Shown here piece after piece: positions 1-7,967 of a DNA stretch of 64,000 nucleotides (position 1 is its first letter; every line of letters starts with the position of its first letter). The DNA is from Sheuella amnicola (GTDB taxonomy: Bacteria; Pseudomonadota; Gammaproteobacteria; Burkholderiales; Burkholderiaceae_B), in contig NZ_JAAGRN010000001.1 in assembly GCF_010499255.1 (NCBI RefSeq), positions 248,001 to 312,000 on the forward strand. The letters run 5' to 3'. The notes beneath the pieces were generated by a model. That model saw only the letters and a list, made by a program, of their open reading frames with translations. It did not search any database and was not told where the DNA came from. The position numbers and the translations under genes are program-made.

Positions 1-554
1 GCCAGCCATGGCTGCATTGCCACGCTATCTGGATCGAGCCGGATGGAAAACGCCGCTGCGGTCATTTAATCCCGGATATCAATTGGATCGATCGGCCTGT
101 ACACGCCGAAGTGACTTTGCTGGATGGGGCTGTTTTTACTGTTTTACCTGACCCGGAAACGAATTTTTCCCTCTTCTTGCCTCGAAACAAGCAATCCATC
201 AATACAGATGGTCGCCATGCGTTCGCAGTTAGATTGGCGCCAAACATTGATGTTTGCCATGCAATTGAATCTATTTGTTCCGAACTGCATCTAAATGATG
301 TCGAAATTAAGGGAGGTGTGGGCAGTATAGTCGGTGCTGTTTTTGAAGACGGTCGCAACGTGGATCCTTTTGTGACGGAAGTTTTCATTAAATCCGGACA
401 AGTCATTAAAAAACAGAATTACGGCCATCAGGCCTTAATTGATGTCAGCATGGTTGATTACACTGGCGGTTTATCCGAGGGCAGGCTGGAAAGAGGACAA
501 AATCCCGTATTGGTCACTTTCGAACTAGTTCTACAACCGAAATTTCAAGAATAG
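1..554 (+). CDS. PPC/DUF296-domain protein, 5' end outside window
   Basis: The reading frame is open from base 3 to the TAG at 552-554, so the gene starts left of the window; an internal GTG at 111 is not a convincing start. The C-terminal ~110 residues resemble the PPC (DUF296, AT-hook-associated) fold: a run with HAFAVRLAPNIDV followed by a glycine-rich GGVGSIVGAV strand and a hydrophobic C-terminal strand. In bacteria such proteins are small trimeric PPC proteins of uncertain function. The part before it (residues with CGHLIPDINW) may belong to a second copy of the domain. It is followed 36 bases later by a MaoC-type hydratase and a thioesterase on the same strand, suggesting a role linked to acyl-CoA metabolism by context only. 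Confidence 0.7.
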   Translation, partial: QPWLHCHAIWIEPDGKRRCGHLIPDINWIDRPVHAEVTLLDGAVFTVLPDPETNFSLFLPRNKQSINTDGRHAFAVRLAPNIDVCHAIESICSELHLNDVEIKGGVGSIVGAVFEDGRNVDPFVTEVFIKSGQVIKKQNYGHQALIDVSMVDYTGGLSEGRLERGQNPVLVTFELVLQPKFQE

Positions 555-590
555 AAGTCAAAACGACAGCTAAAAACATCTGGGTGCAGC

Positions 591-1046
591 ATGATTCAAA
601 TTAATACGGTGTCCGACATGGAAAAACATGTTGGTCAGGAACTTGGCGTCAGCGATTGGCTTTTGATCGATCAAAAACGGATTGACGAATTTGCAAGGGC
701 AACGGGTGACGAGCATTGGATTCATGTTGATGTAGAACGTGCGGCAAAAGAGCTTCCTGATGGCAAGACCATTGCGCATGGATTTCTCACCTTGTCTTTG
801 ATCACACCATTTGCAGCACAGATCTCTCCGGTGCTTGAGCATGTCAATATATTGAACTATGGATCCGACAAAGTCAGATTCACTTCGCCGGTTAAAGCTG
901 GGGATCGCGTCAGGATGAAGCGAACCCTCGTCAAATTCGAAAATCTTGAAAAGGGTAAGCGCCTGACTTTTGCCAACACGATCGAAATTGAGGGGCAGGA
1001 ACGTCCGGCCCTTTATGCTGAAACCATATCATTGATCTTCAACTAA
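591..1046 (+). CDS. MaoC-family (R)-specific enoyl-CoA hydratase-like protein
   Basis: A 151-residue single-hotdog protein. The hydratase 2 motif is clear: ATGDEHWIH with Asp40 and His45 in the catalytic D-x4-H arrangement, followed by AHGFLTLSL, the typical overhang helix region. The length fits the NodN/MaoC/PhaJ-like group. Members hydrate trans-2-enoyl-CoA to (R)-3-hydroxyacyl-CoA in the cytoplasm, but the exact substrate cannot be read from sequence. The gene lies between a PPC-domain gene and a tandem-hotdog thioesterase with gaps of 36 and 8 bases, so the three are probably co-transcribed. Confidence 0.85.
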   Translation: MIQINTVSDMEKHVGQELGVSDWLLIDQKRIDEFARATGDEHWIHVDVERAAKELPDGKTIAHGFLTLSLITPFAAQISPVLEHVNILNYGSDKVRFTSPVKAGDRVRMKRTLVKFENLEKGKRLTFANTIEIEGQERPALYAETISLIFN

Positions 1047-1054
1047 TCACTAAA

Positions 1055-2011
1055 ATGCAAAAGCTTGATTTAAGCCAGCACCCGATCATGAAGCATGTGC
1101 GTCACGCACTCGCACTGAATCGAACACCGGGACTACATTTTTGCGGTAACTTTTTCGGATTGATTTTTGCCGAAGTCTCGCCTACTCACTCCATCTTGCA
1201 TGTTGATCCACAAGATTACAGCCGGGACAAAGACGGTCAAATGAATCTGGCAGCATTTGCCTTGGTTGCAGACATGGGACTGGCAACAGGGATTCGGACT
1301 AAACTTGATCGATCCACCAGGCTTGCCACTGTCTCGCTAAGCTTACAGTTGACTGGAGCTTTGCGAAATGGTCGTATCACCGCATCAAGTCAGTCGAATG
1401 GATTTTTGCATGACACTTTGGGCAAACAGGGACTGAGCCAAACTACAGTCACGGCGGGTGATGAGCTTTTAGCCTACGGGACTGGGGCTTTCATGGTTCT
1501 TCCCGCTCCTCCGAACGTCGTTTTACATCCGATACCCTGGATCGATCAAGCCGCGCCTCAAGACCTGGATATCGATTTGGATTCACTATCAAAGGATGAA
1601 AAGTGGATTCTCGAACATACCGAGCAATCACTGCATAAAAGCATCTCGCGTGGTGATGATTTCATCAATCATTTTCTTGGATTTCACCCGCATGCCGCCG
1701 ACAGAAGTGCCTATTGCGAACTAGCCAATGGACCGCATATTTCCAATCGGGTTGGTCATGTTCAGGGCGGGATTACGTTAGGGCTCGCGATGACAACCGC
1801 TAATGCAGCGCTGTCTGAACAATGGATCTTGACGGGCGTGACAGCCAGTTACATCAGCCCTGGCGAAGGCACAACCATTTCGGCCAGATCGACTGTCATT
1901 CACAGAGGTCGAATGACTGCAGTCATCCGAACTGAAGTGCTCAGCAGTAATGGACGTCAGGTGCTTGAGGTGATGACCACGCATGCAAGACGTTCAACAG
2001 CTGAACACTAG
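1055..2011 (+). CDS. Tandem-hotdog PaaI-like acyl-CoA thioesterase
   Basis: A 318-residue protein, twice the length of a single PaaI-type hotdog. The C-terminal half carries NRVGHVQGGITLGLA, which matches the HGG/GG helix region of the PaaI/4HBT thioesterase family. The N-terminal half has a degenerate equivalent around MNLAAFALVADMGLATG. It probably hydrolyses acyl-CoA or aryl-CoA esters; the substrate is unknown. It starts 8 bases after the MaoC-type gene and ends 4 bases before the convergent acyltransferase stop, so it is the end of its operon. No Rho-independent terminator is evident in that tiny gap. Confidence 0.72.
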   Translation: MQKLDLSQHPIMKHVRHALALNRTPGLHFCGNFFGLIFAEVSPTHSILHVDPQDYSRDKDGQMNLAAFALVADMGLATGIRTKLDRSTRLATVSLSLQLTGALRNGRITASSQSNGFLHDTLGKQGLSQTTVTAGDELLAYGTGAFMVLPAPPNVVLHPIPWIDQAAPQDLDIDLDSLSKDEKWILEHTEQSLHKSISRGDDFINHFLGFHPHAADRSAYCELANGPHISNRVGHVQGGITLGLAMTTANAALSEQWILTGVTASYISPGEGTTISARSTVIHRGRMTAVIRTEVLSSNGRQVLEVMTTHARRSTAEH

Positions 2012-2015
2012 CAGA

Positions 2016-2885
2016 TCAATCGGGTCGCTTATCTTTAGGTTGCCTGTAGCGGTTATAGCCCCAGAGATATTGATCCGGCATTTGACGGATCATCTCTTCC
2101 ATTTCTCGATTGATGATGGTTGCGGACTCGACCTCATCATCGGGTAATGGCTCGGTCATTTCCTTGTACAGAATGGTATAGCCTTTGCCGATTGGTTCGC
2201 GACGGGCTCCCATGATGAATATCGTCGCACCCGATAATTTTTGCAATCTATTCACAAGAGTCATCGTATAGGCAGGGCGACCAAAAAAGGGAGCCCAGAC
2301 GCCTTCACCTTTGACAGGGACTTGATCCGGCAAAATTCCGACTGTTTGGCCTCGCAAGAGCGTTTTTACCAATGCCCGAACGCCTTGTACGTTTGCAGGT
2401 GCCATCTTGAGTTGTTTTCTCGATCGCATTTCAATGATCCAATCCTGCAACCATGCCATACGAGGTGGGCGAAATAGCACCGTGGATTGATGTCTGCTGC
2501 TGTATATCGGACCAAGTAACTCAAAGCAGCCGGCGTGTGGAGAGAGCAGAATGACGCCTTTTCCTTTCGCGAGCGCAACTTCGAATGGTTTCCAATCATG
2601 GCAATGCACTTTCGTGTTCAGAAGTACAGAATCACGCTTGACCCACCAGTAAGGCATTTCGAGAAATAGTTGTCCAACGCTAAGCATCGCTGAGCGAACA
2701 AGGTTGCGATCGCTTCCGGGAAAAGCTTGTTGCAAGTTTGCCTGAGCCATGCGCTTGTAACTTCCGGGTAATATCCAGACTAACCAACCGCATAATTTTC
2801 CAATGTGCTGGACAAAGGTCAACGGCAGAAAAGCGACGCACTTGAAAACGGCACTGGCAAAAATCGGACCAAATTTATTTAACAT
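2016..2885 (-). CDS. Lipid A biosynthesis acyltransferase (LpxL/HtrB family)
   Basis: A 289-residue protein of the usual length for lysophospholipid/lipid A late acyltransferases. It has an N-terminal membrane segment (about residues 9-40), the catalytic H-x4-E motif as HAGCFE at His117-Glu122, a following arginine-rich RPPR patch, and a GILPDQVP motif typical of the family. It is expected to transfer a secondary acyl chain from acyl-ACP to the Kdo2-lipid A precursor at the inner face of the inner membrane. LpxL and LpxM cannot be told apart from this sequence. It is transcribed alone, divergent from the PLP enzyme to its right. Confidence 0.88.
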   Translation of the reverse strand: MLNKFGPIFASAVFKCVAFLPLTFVQHIGKLCGWLVWILPGSYKRMAQANLQQAFPGSDRNLVRSAMLSVGQLFLEMPYWWVKRDSVLLNTKVHCHDWKPFEVALAKGKGVILLSPHAGCFELLGPIYSSRHQSTVLFRPPRMAWLQDWIIEMRSRKQLKMAPANVQGVRALVKTLLRGQTVGILPDQVPVKGEGVWAPFFGRPAYTMTLVNRLQKLSGATIFIMGARREPIGKGYTILYKEMTEPLPDDEVESATIINREMEEMIRQMPDQYLWGYNRYRQPKDKRPD

Positions 2886-2984
2886 AGGGCTCAGGTTATT
2901 CTAAAGTCCGCATAAATATGCAAAAGATCATAAATTACGCGCATTTTAAGCCCCAATTCCAACTTTAATTGATTCGCCTTGAAA

Positions 2985-4115
2985 ATGAACACACAGGACA
3001 TCATCACTCCCGCTGCGCTGATAGATTTGCCGTGCATGCAGCGAAATATTGATCGGATGCAAAAGCGCATTAACGAGCTTGGTCCAAAATTTCGTCCCCA
3101 CGTGAAAACATCCAAGTGCATCGAAGTGACGCGCATGCAGATCGAAGCGGGCGCGCAGGGCGTTACTGTATCGACGATTAAAGAAGCAGAACAGTTTTTT
3201 GAAGCCGGAATAAAGGACATTGTTTACGCGGTCGGAATCGTTCCGGTAAAACTTCCTCAAGTCCATCAGTTAATCAAACGAGGTTGTCATCTCAAAATAC
3301 TGACAGATAGCGTTGCGTCTGCATTGGCAATATCCAAGTATGGTCTGGAGCATGGTTTGACATTCGATGTACTGATCGAAATCGACACGGATGATCACCG
3401 CTCTGGTATCAAACCTGAATCTGACTTGCTGTTGGAAGTTGCGCGTTCACTTGCCTTGCCGGGGGCACGAATTGCCGGGGTGTTGACACACGCCGGATCC
3501 AGTTACGACCTGAATACACCCAAAGCCCTTGCCGCCATGGCTGAGCAGGAGCGATCAGGTTGTGTCATGGCTGCAACGCGCTTGCGTGAAGCGGGATTCG
3601 CGTGTCCCATCGTTAGTGTCGGATCCACTCCGACAGCCTTATCCGCCATATCGTTAGAGGGGGTTACCGAGGTTCGGGCAGGTGTTTATGTATTTTTTGA
3701 TCTTGTGATGCATAACGTAGGCGTCTGCAGAATGGATGAAATTGCCCTCAGCGTTCTGACCACTGTGATTGGCCATCAGGAGGAAAAGGGATGGATCATT
3801 ACCGATTCAGGTTGGATGGCGATGAGTCGTGATCGTGGCACTCAAAAACAAAGTCAGGATTTCGGCTATGGCCAAGTTTGCCTGGCGGATGGCTCTCCGC
3901 TTCCGGGTTATTGCGTCACGGGAGCCAATCAGGAGCATGGAATTATTTCATCGGCAGTGGATTCCGATATCAATGTAGTCACAAAGTTCCCGGTCGGTTC
4001 GCAGTTGCGAATATTGCCTAATCATGCTTGTGCCACTGGCGCTCAATTTCCCGAATATCACGCTGTTGATGCCAACGGTCAAGCTGAGATTTGGAGTCGC
4101 TTTTATGGCTGGTAG
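2985..4115 (+). CDS. D-threonine aldolase / D-serine dehydratase-like PLP enzyme (DSD1 family)
   Basis: A 376-residue fold-type III PLP enzyme. The alanine-racemase-like barrel begins at once, with RPHVKTSK containing the probable PLP lysine (Lys41). The C-terminal domain has PNHACATG, whose His and Cys form the H-x-C metal site of the D-threonine aldolase/D-serine dehydratase family. The ATG at 2985 is preferred over a TTG six bases upstream. It may cleave D-threonine or related D-3-hydroxy amino acids to glycine and aldehyde, or dehydrate D-serine; the sequence alone does not decide. It stands alone, divergent from the acyltransferase, with the Tad operon starting 88 bases downstream. Confidence 0.82.
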   Translation: MNTQDIITPAALIDLPCMQRNIDRMQKRINELGPKFRPHVKTSKCIEVTRMQIEAGAQGVTVSTIKEAEQFFEAGIKDIVYAVGIVPVKLPQVHQLIKRGCHLKILTDSVASALAISKYGLEHGLTFDVLIEIDTDDHRSGIKPESDLLLEVARSLALPGARIAGVLTHAGSSYDLNTPKALAAMAEQERSGCVMAATRLREAGFACPIVSVGSTPTALSAISLEGVTEVRAGVYVFFDLVMHNVGVCRMDEIALSVLTTVIGHQEEKGWIITDSGWMAMSRDRGTQKQSQDFGYGQVCLADGSPLPGYCVTGANQEHGIISSAVDSDINVVTKFPVGSQLRILPNHACATGAQFPEYHAVDANGQAEIWSRFYGW

Positions 4116-4203
4116 TCACGTGACAATCATGCCCAGTGTGATTATTGCGAATTGCCCGCACTTTGAGTGACTTTCATACTTGCTCCCTTTTTAGGGGATC
4201 AAG

Positions 4204-4503
4204 ATGTTTACACGCACATGCATTAATACACCGCTTCGACAGATTTCGGCACGCACCAGACAATTAGGACAGGGCATGACCGAATACATCATTATCGTTG
4301 CATTGGTCTCGGTTGCAGCGATTGCGGTGTATCAGTTCTTCGGTCAAGTTTTGCGTTCACAGACTGCAGCTATGGCAAAAGAGCTTGCGGGAGAAGACGG
4401 AACCGCTCAAGCCCGTAACGCAAAAAAGGCTTCAGACGGAGCTGCTAAAGAAACCACGAATAAATCGCTTAAGTCCTTTACAGGCAATGCGGCTGCCCGT
4501 TAA
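4204..4503 (+). CDS. Flp-like prepilin / Tad pilus component
   Basis: A 99-residue protein with an unusually long, basic 22-residue leader ending in Gly22. It is followed by QGMTEY and a hydrophobic stretch to about residue 50. Cleavage after Gly22 would put Glu at +5 and Tyr at +6, the Glu-Tyr signature of Flp-type class IVb prepilins. The C-terminal 50 residues are hydrophilic and rich in Ala, Lys and Glu, longer than in typical Flp pilins. A good ribosome site (AGGGGA) precedes the ATG. It is the first gene of the Tad operon and overlaps the next by 17 bases. It could be the major pilin or a TadE-like minor component. Confidence 0.7.
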   Translation: MFTRTCINTPLRQISARTRQLGQGMTEYIIIVALVSVAAIAVYQFFGQVLRSQTAAMAKELAGEDGTAQARNAKKASDGAAKETTNKSLKSFTGNAAAR

Positions 4504-5821
4504 TCCGCAGGCGCAGACTGGGCAAGCACTTTTACTTGGATTGGTCTTGCTTGGTGCATGTGTGATTGCGCTGATGACAAGTTGGAATATCGGCCAACTT
4601 GTCCATGACAAGTATTCATTGAAAAGAGCGGCAGATGCCTCTGCTTACAGCGCAGCATTGGTGCAAGCTCGCGCTTTGAACTTTCACGCATACCTGAATA
4701 GAGCTCAGATCGCGCATCTGGTTGCAATGAAACATTTGGTGGTGTTGGCATCAGCCGAGAAATTCAGGGCAACACAAGCAAACCGATCCATGCAACGCAA
4801 TCCGCCCGCACTGCTAATCAGTGCGTTGTTTGGACCTCAATACGGCATGGCCTATAAGGCGTCACAAGTTGGTGGGCCAACAGCCGAGCCCGGATTGAAA
4901 CTATTGGAAACCGCTTTTCAACGGCATGATGACACGGTCAGACAATTCATCGAAAGGTCTAGACTCGATCAAATCAAACATATTGAAGTGATGAGAAAAA
5001 GTAGCCTCGAAAGTATTTTATTGAGCAACATCGGAGATAACGGCTCATCGATGAAAGGAACATCTCTGTCCAGTCTGGGGATCTTGGTTCGGACCACGCG
5101 AGATGATCTTGGTCAACGGGTCAAGGCATTCACGACTAAGAACAATGATTGGCAGAGCATGCTGAAACAGTCGTTCGAGCCATATCGTTATTTGAGTGAG
5201 CGTGATTTCATTCACAGAAGCTACTGGGCGATCAACATTCGTTGTCCTCACCGTCAAAACGAATTAAGACGCCGCGGATCGGTGTCATATAACGCAAATG
5301 GTGACTGGGAATCGAACGATTCACTTTCTTACCATGCTATCAGATTCAATAAGCTCATTGGCTGTTATCACCGCGAATATCCGATGGGCTGGGCTCGACT
5401 GACAGCAGGCAAGCGCGAAGATATGTATCCAGATGAAAGCATTCATCATCCCAGAAATTTTTCTCAACAACCGTTCTGGCGCTGGGTGAGTTCTAGCGGA
5501 ATCACCAACTGGAATATTTTTTCCGGCTCGAATAATTACCTGGCAAAAGGCTGGGCGTACATGGACACGATTCGCTGGAAGAGTAGGGGGTCGAGACATT
5601 TTGCCTCGATGACGGGAGATTTTTCCAAACCTATCAAGTTTGGAATTGAAGTCAAACAAAACGCCGAATTCTTAAGATCCAAATATCCGATCAAGGAGAT
5701 AAAAGCGATCAGTGTTGCCGAAACATATTACGCGCGACCTGAAACAAGACCAGATGGATACGATGAGTTACCCAATTTATTCAACCCATATTGGCAAGCA
5801 CGATTAACGAACGAGGAATAA
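4487..5821 (+). CDS. TadG-like Tad pilus assembly protein
   Basis: A 444-residue protein. The ATG at 4487 is chosen because the protein then begins a few residues before the hydrophobic N-terminal segment (TGQALLLGLVLLG...), as in TadE/TadG pseudopilins; the frame stays open further upstream but there lies on top of the preceding pilin gene. After the membrane segment comes AADASAYSAALVQAR, the conserved region of TadG-related proteins. The remaining ~350 residues are a large, probably periplasmic domain I cannot assign. It lies between the Flp-like prepilin (17-base overlap) and a small membrane protein. Its role is likely in pilus assembly or retention. Confidence 0.66.
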   Translation: MRLPVNPQAQTGQALLLGLVLLGACVIALMTSWNIGQLVHDKYSLKRAADASAYSAALVQARALNFHAYLNRAQIAHLVAMKHLVVLASAEKFRATQANRSMQRNPPALLISALFGPQYGMAYKASQVGGPTAEPGLKLLETAFQRHDDTVRQFIERSRLDQIKHIEVMRKSSLESILLSNIGDNGSSMKGTSLSSLGILVRTTRDDLGQRVKAFTTKNNDWQSMLKQSFEPYRYLSERDFIHRSYWAINIRCPHRQNELRRRGSVSYNANGDWESNDSLSYHAIRFNKLIGCYHREYPMGWARLTAGKREDMYPDESIHHPRNFSQQPFWRWVSSSGITNWNIFSGSNNYLAKGWAYMDTIRWKSRGSRHFASMTGDFSKPIKFGIEVKQNAEFLRSKYPIKEIKAISVAETYYARPETRPDGYDELPNLFNPYWQARLTNEE

Positions 5822-5824
5822 TCC

Positions 5825-6409
5825 GTGGCGGAAGGATTGCTGACTTTGACGGTCATGGTTTTGATGATTGCCGTCACACTCACTACGGGAATTTGGCAGG
5901 AGAAATCTATTCAAATGCTTGCGAATACGACACATAAGGCATTTGTATTCGCAAAGGGCGATCGTCAAACTCAACCTCGAATTCAACAGTTGGTTGAGCT
6001 GCGCGGATTATCAAATCTGCAAACTTCTACAGCCGAAGTTTCCTCACCTTCGATTCGTCTGCAAGTCATTTCCAAGGAGTTAGGCATGAATCATGATCGA
6101 GTGAAAGTGAAACAAAGTGGCTCCTTCATAAATATCGATCAAGGCCAATCCATCAGGTTCAATCGATTCACATACATTGATTCAGGCGCTGGGCATGCAA
6201 GTTCGGATCGAAATGTTTATCAGAAAATATCAAGATCAAATTTGATCTGGAAACAAGCCTATTCTGTTTCTCGCCCCATTACCAAGTCTATCGGTATGAC
6301 GACCGCTGTAGTGGATAAACCATGGAGTCGGTCGAGTCTCGATGCGGACTGGTTTAGCCGCTGGTCAGGCTCAGTGCCTGAATCGAAATTGAATCGGATT
6401 CGAAAATGA
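5825..6409 (+). CDS. Unrecognised Tad-operon protein with one N-terminal membrane segment
   Basis: A 194-residue protein starting at a GTG with GAGGA seven bases upstream. Residues 3-22 (LLTLTVMVLMIAVTLTTG) form a single hydrophobic segment directly at the N-terminus, without a long leader and without the Gly-x4-Glu prepilin motif. The rest is polar, rich in Ser, Arg and Gln, and presumably periplasmic. I recognise no domain. Its place between TadG-like and CpaB genes, 3 bases after one gene and overlapping the next by ATGA, makes a part in the pilus machine likely. A divergent TadE/TadF-type minor component is one possibility. Confidence 0.6.
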   Translation: MAEGLLTLTVMVLMIAVTLTTGIWQEKSIQMLANTTHKAFVFAKGDRQTQPRIQQLVELRGLSNLQTSTAEVSSPSIRLQVISKELGMNHDRVKVKQSGSFINIDQGQSIRFNRFTYIDSGAGHASSDRNVYQKISRSNLIWKQAYSVSRPITKSIGMTTAVVDKPWSRSSLDADWFSRWSGSVPESKLNRIRK

Positions 6410-7104
6410 AGATATTAATCGCGATGATGTTGTCTATCGCTGTTATTTTTCCGTCATTCGGATCGAAGCCATTTGTGAATCAAAATTTCAGCATGCCAGA
6501 CTACTTTCAGGTCATTCAATACATTCAAAATGTTTCTTGGCAAGGTTTACCCGTGAGAATCCAATTGGTTCAAAGCTCTTTGACGTTGGAGGATTTGACT
6601 AAGCGTTTGGCAATGGATGTGCCACAGGGCGCACTTCTGTCGTCCAAGCATGGAGTGTTGCAATTTGGTTGGATCGAAAACAATATTTCTCATCTGATTG
6701 AACTGAAATCGTTATCGGATCAACTTGTCGAAGGAACATATTCAGAAATTCAATTGAATTCAGAACAAGTTGCCTCCGTTCAATTCCAAGCGTCGGATGA
6801 CAACTTCATTGCAACTCTGATCCCGAAGGATTCAAAGGTTTCTTTCAAGTTCAAGGATCAATCCATTGGTTCGAATTCGGTTGAAATTCATGCGTATCAA
6901 ACTATTCTTTCGGCATCGCAACTTTCAAAATTCATTACTGAAAAACTTGACTCCCGTAGTTGGGTCATTTCAAAACGCTATGCAACATCTCCCTATCAGA
7001 ATGCATGGAGCTCGATTGAAGCCGTGTTGGATCAGCAGCGGCTGAATATTTTCATACTACCGGATTCCATCTACGCCAATTTACTGATCATGAGAACTTA
7101 TTGA
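6406..7104 (+). CDS. Unrecognised exported protein in Tad operon
   Basis: A 232-residue protein with a classical signal peptide (MKILIAMMLSIAVIFPSFGS, cleavage expected near residue 20). The mature part is soluble-looking, with no further membrane segment and no Cys, and matches no domain I can name. The ATG overlaps the upstream stop as ATGA, and its own TGA overlaps the cpaB start as TGATG, so translation of the three genes is probably coupled. A periplasmic accessory or pilotin-like role in the Tad system is a guess from position only; there is no lipobox, which argues against a lipoprotein pilotin. Confidence 0.6.
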   Translation: MKILIAMMLSIAVIFPSFGSKPFVNQNFSMPDYFQVIQYIQNVSWQGLPVRIQLVQSSLTLEDLTKRLAMDVPQGALLSSKHGVLQFGWIENNISHLIELKSLSDQLVEGTYSEIQLNSEQVASVQFQASDDNFIATLIPKDSKVSFKFKDQSIGSNSVEIHAYQTILSASQLSKFITEKLDSRSWVISKRYATSPYQNAWSSIEAVLDQQRLNIFILPDSIYANLLIMRTY

Positions 7105-7967
7105 TGCGTTTAAATAAATTAAATTCAAATTGGATACTTGTTTCGGTTGCGCTGATATTTGGCGGGTTTTCGGCTTGGACTATCAATAATTACTTAACAG
7201 ATCAAGCCAATGAAATCGAAAACAGGTCACGTTTGCCGATCATTTCTCGAATCGTTGCATCAAAAAACCTCACTAAAGGCTCGATTCTCACGCTAGATAA
7301 CCTGGCAGTTAGGGAATTCAATGATCCTTTGAGTGGTTTTTCTTCCGTAGATCCGGCTGATGTGGATATTTTGATCGGAAAAGTGTTGATTCACGATGTG
7401 CAGGAGGGGCAACTGGTACTTTCGGATCTGGTTGCTCACAGGGCCTCGGATCATCTTGTAGCCAAGCTTGATTCGGGCATGCGCGCAGTCACAATTCCTG
7501 TGGATCAGATCAATTCTATGTCCGGCCTTCTCAAACCAACCGATCGAATAGATCTTTTAGTCACATTTGATCATTTGGGCCAGCGCATCACCTCCCCGTT
7601 GTTAACCGCAATCGAGGTCATCGCAACTGGACAGGACACTAGTGGAATCGTTACGCACAAGGAAGATCAGCCGTTTTATGAGACGGTTACCTTGGCCACT
7701 ACAGCGGATCAGGCGGTTAAGTTGGTTGCAGCTCGCCAGTCAGGCACGATTACTGCAGTATTGAGCCAGCCTATAAGGCCTGATTCGGTTCAGCCCGGAT
7801 CAAATCATCTTAGCGGACACCTTGCAAAACTTCTCGGTTTGGAGCCTGTACAACAAGAAAACATTCAGATTATCTATGGAGATCGCCCTGAAGCTCAGGT
7901 TCAATTCCAAGAGGATGGAACCGATCCGGCCATTCAGGCAGCCATGACTTCCGCGAGTCGATATTGA
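7104..7967 (+). CDS. cpaB: Flp pilus assembly protein CpaB/RcpC
   Basis: A 287-residue protein with an N-terminal membrane segment (about residues 10-28) followed by a SAF-type domain: SRIVASKNLTKGSILTLDNLAVREF, then the AVTIPVDQINSMSGLLKPTDRIDLLVTF core typical of CpaB/RcpC. Family members sit in the periplasm, associate with the secretin and are thought to gate or anchor it. The start at 7104 overlaps the upstream stop (TGATG); a TTG immediately before it is less likely. The end overlaps the secretin gene start as TTGA. Confidence 0.85.
   Translation: MRLNKLNSNWILVSVALIFGGFSAWTINNYLTDQANEIENRSRLPIISRIVASKNLTKGSILTLDNLAVREFNDPLSGFSSVDPADVDILIGKVLIHDVQEGQLVLSDLVAHRASDHLVAKLDSGMRAVTIPVDQINSMSGLLKPTDRIDLLVTFDHLGQRITSPLLTAIEVIATGQDTSGIVTHKEDQPFYETVTLATTADQAVKLVAARQSGTITAVLSQPIRPDSVQPGSNHLSGHLAKLLGLEPVQQENIQIIYGDRPEAQVQFQEDGTDPAIQAAMTSASRY

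Noticed and set aside
4298-4486. N-terminal extension of the TadG-like frame through the prepilin gene.
   Set aside because: The extension lies in another frame of a good prepilin gene, has no similarity to TadG, and the hydrophobic start follows the ATG at 4487.
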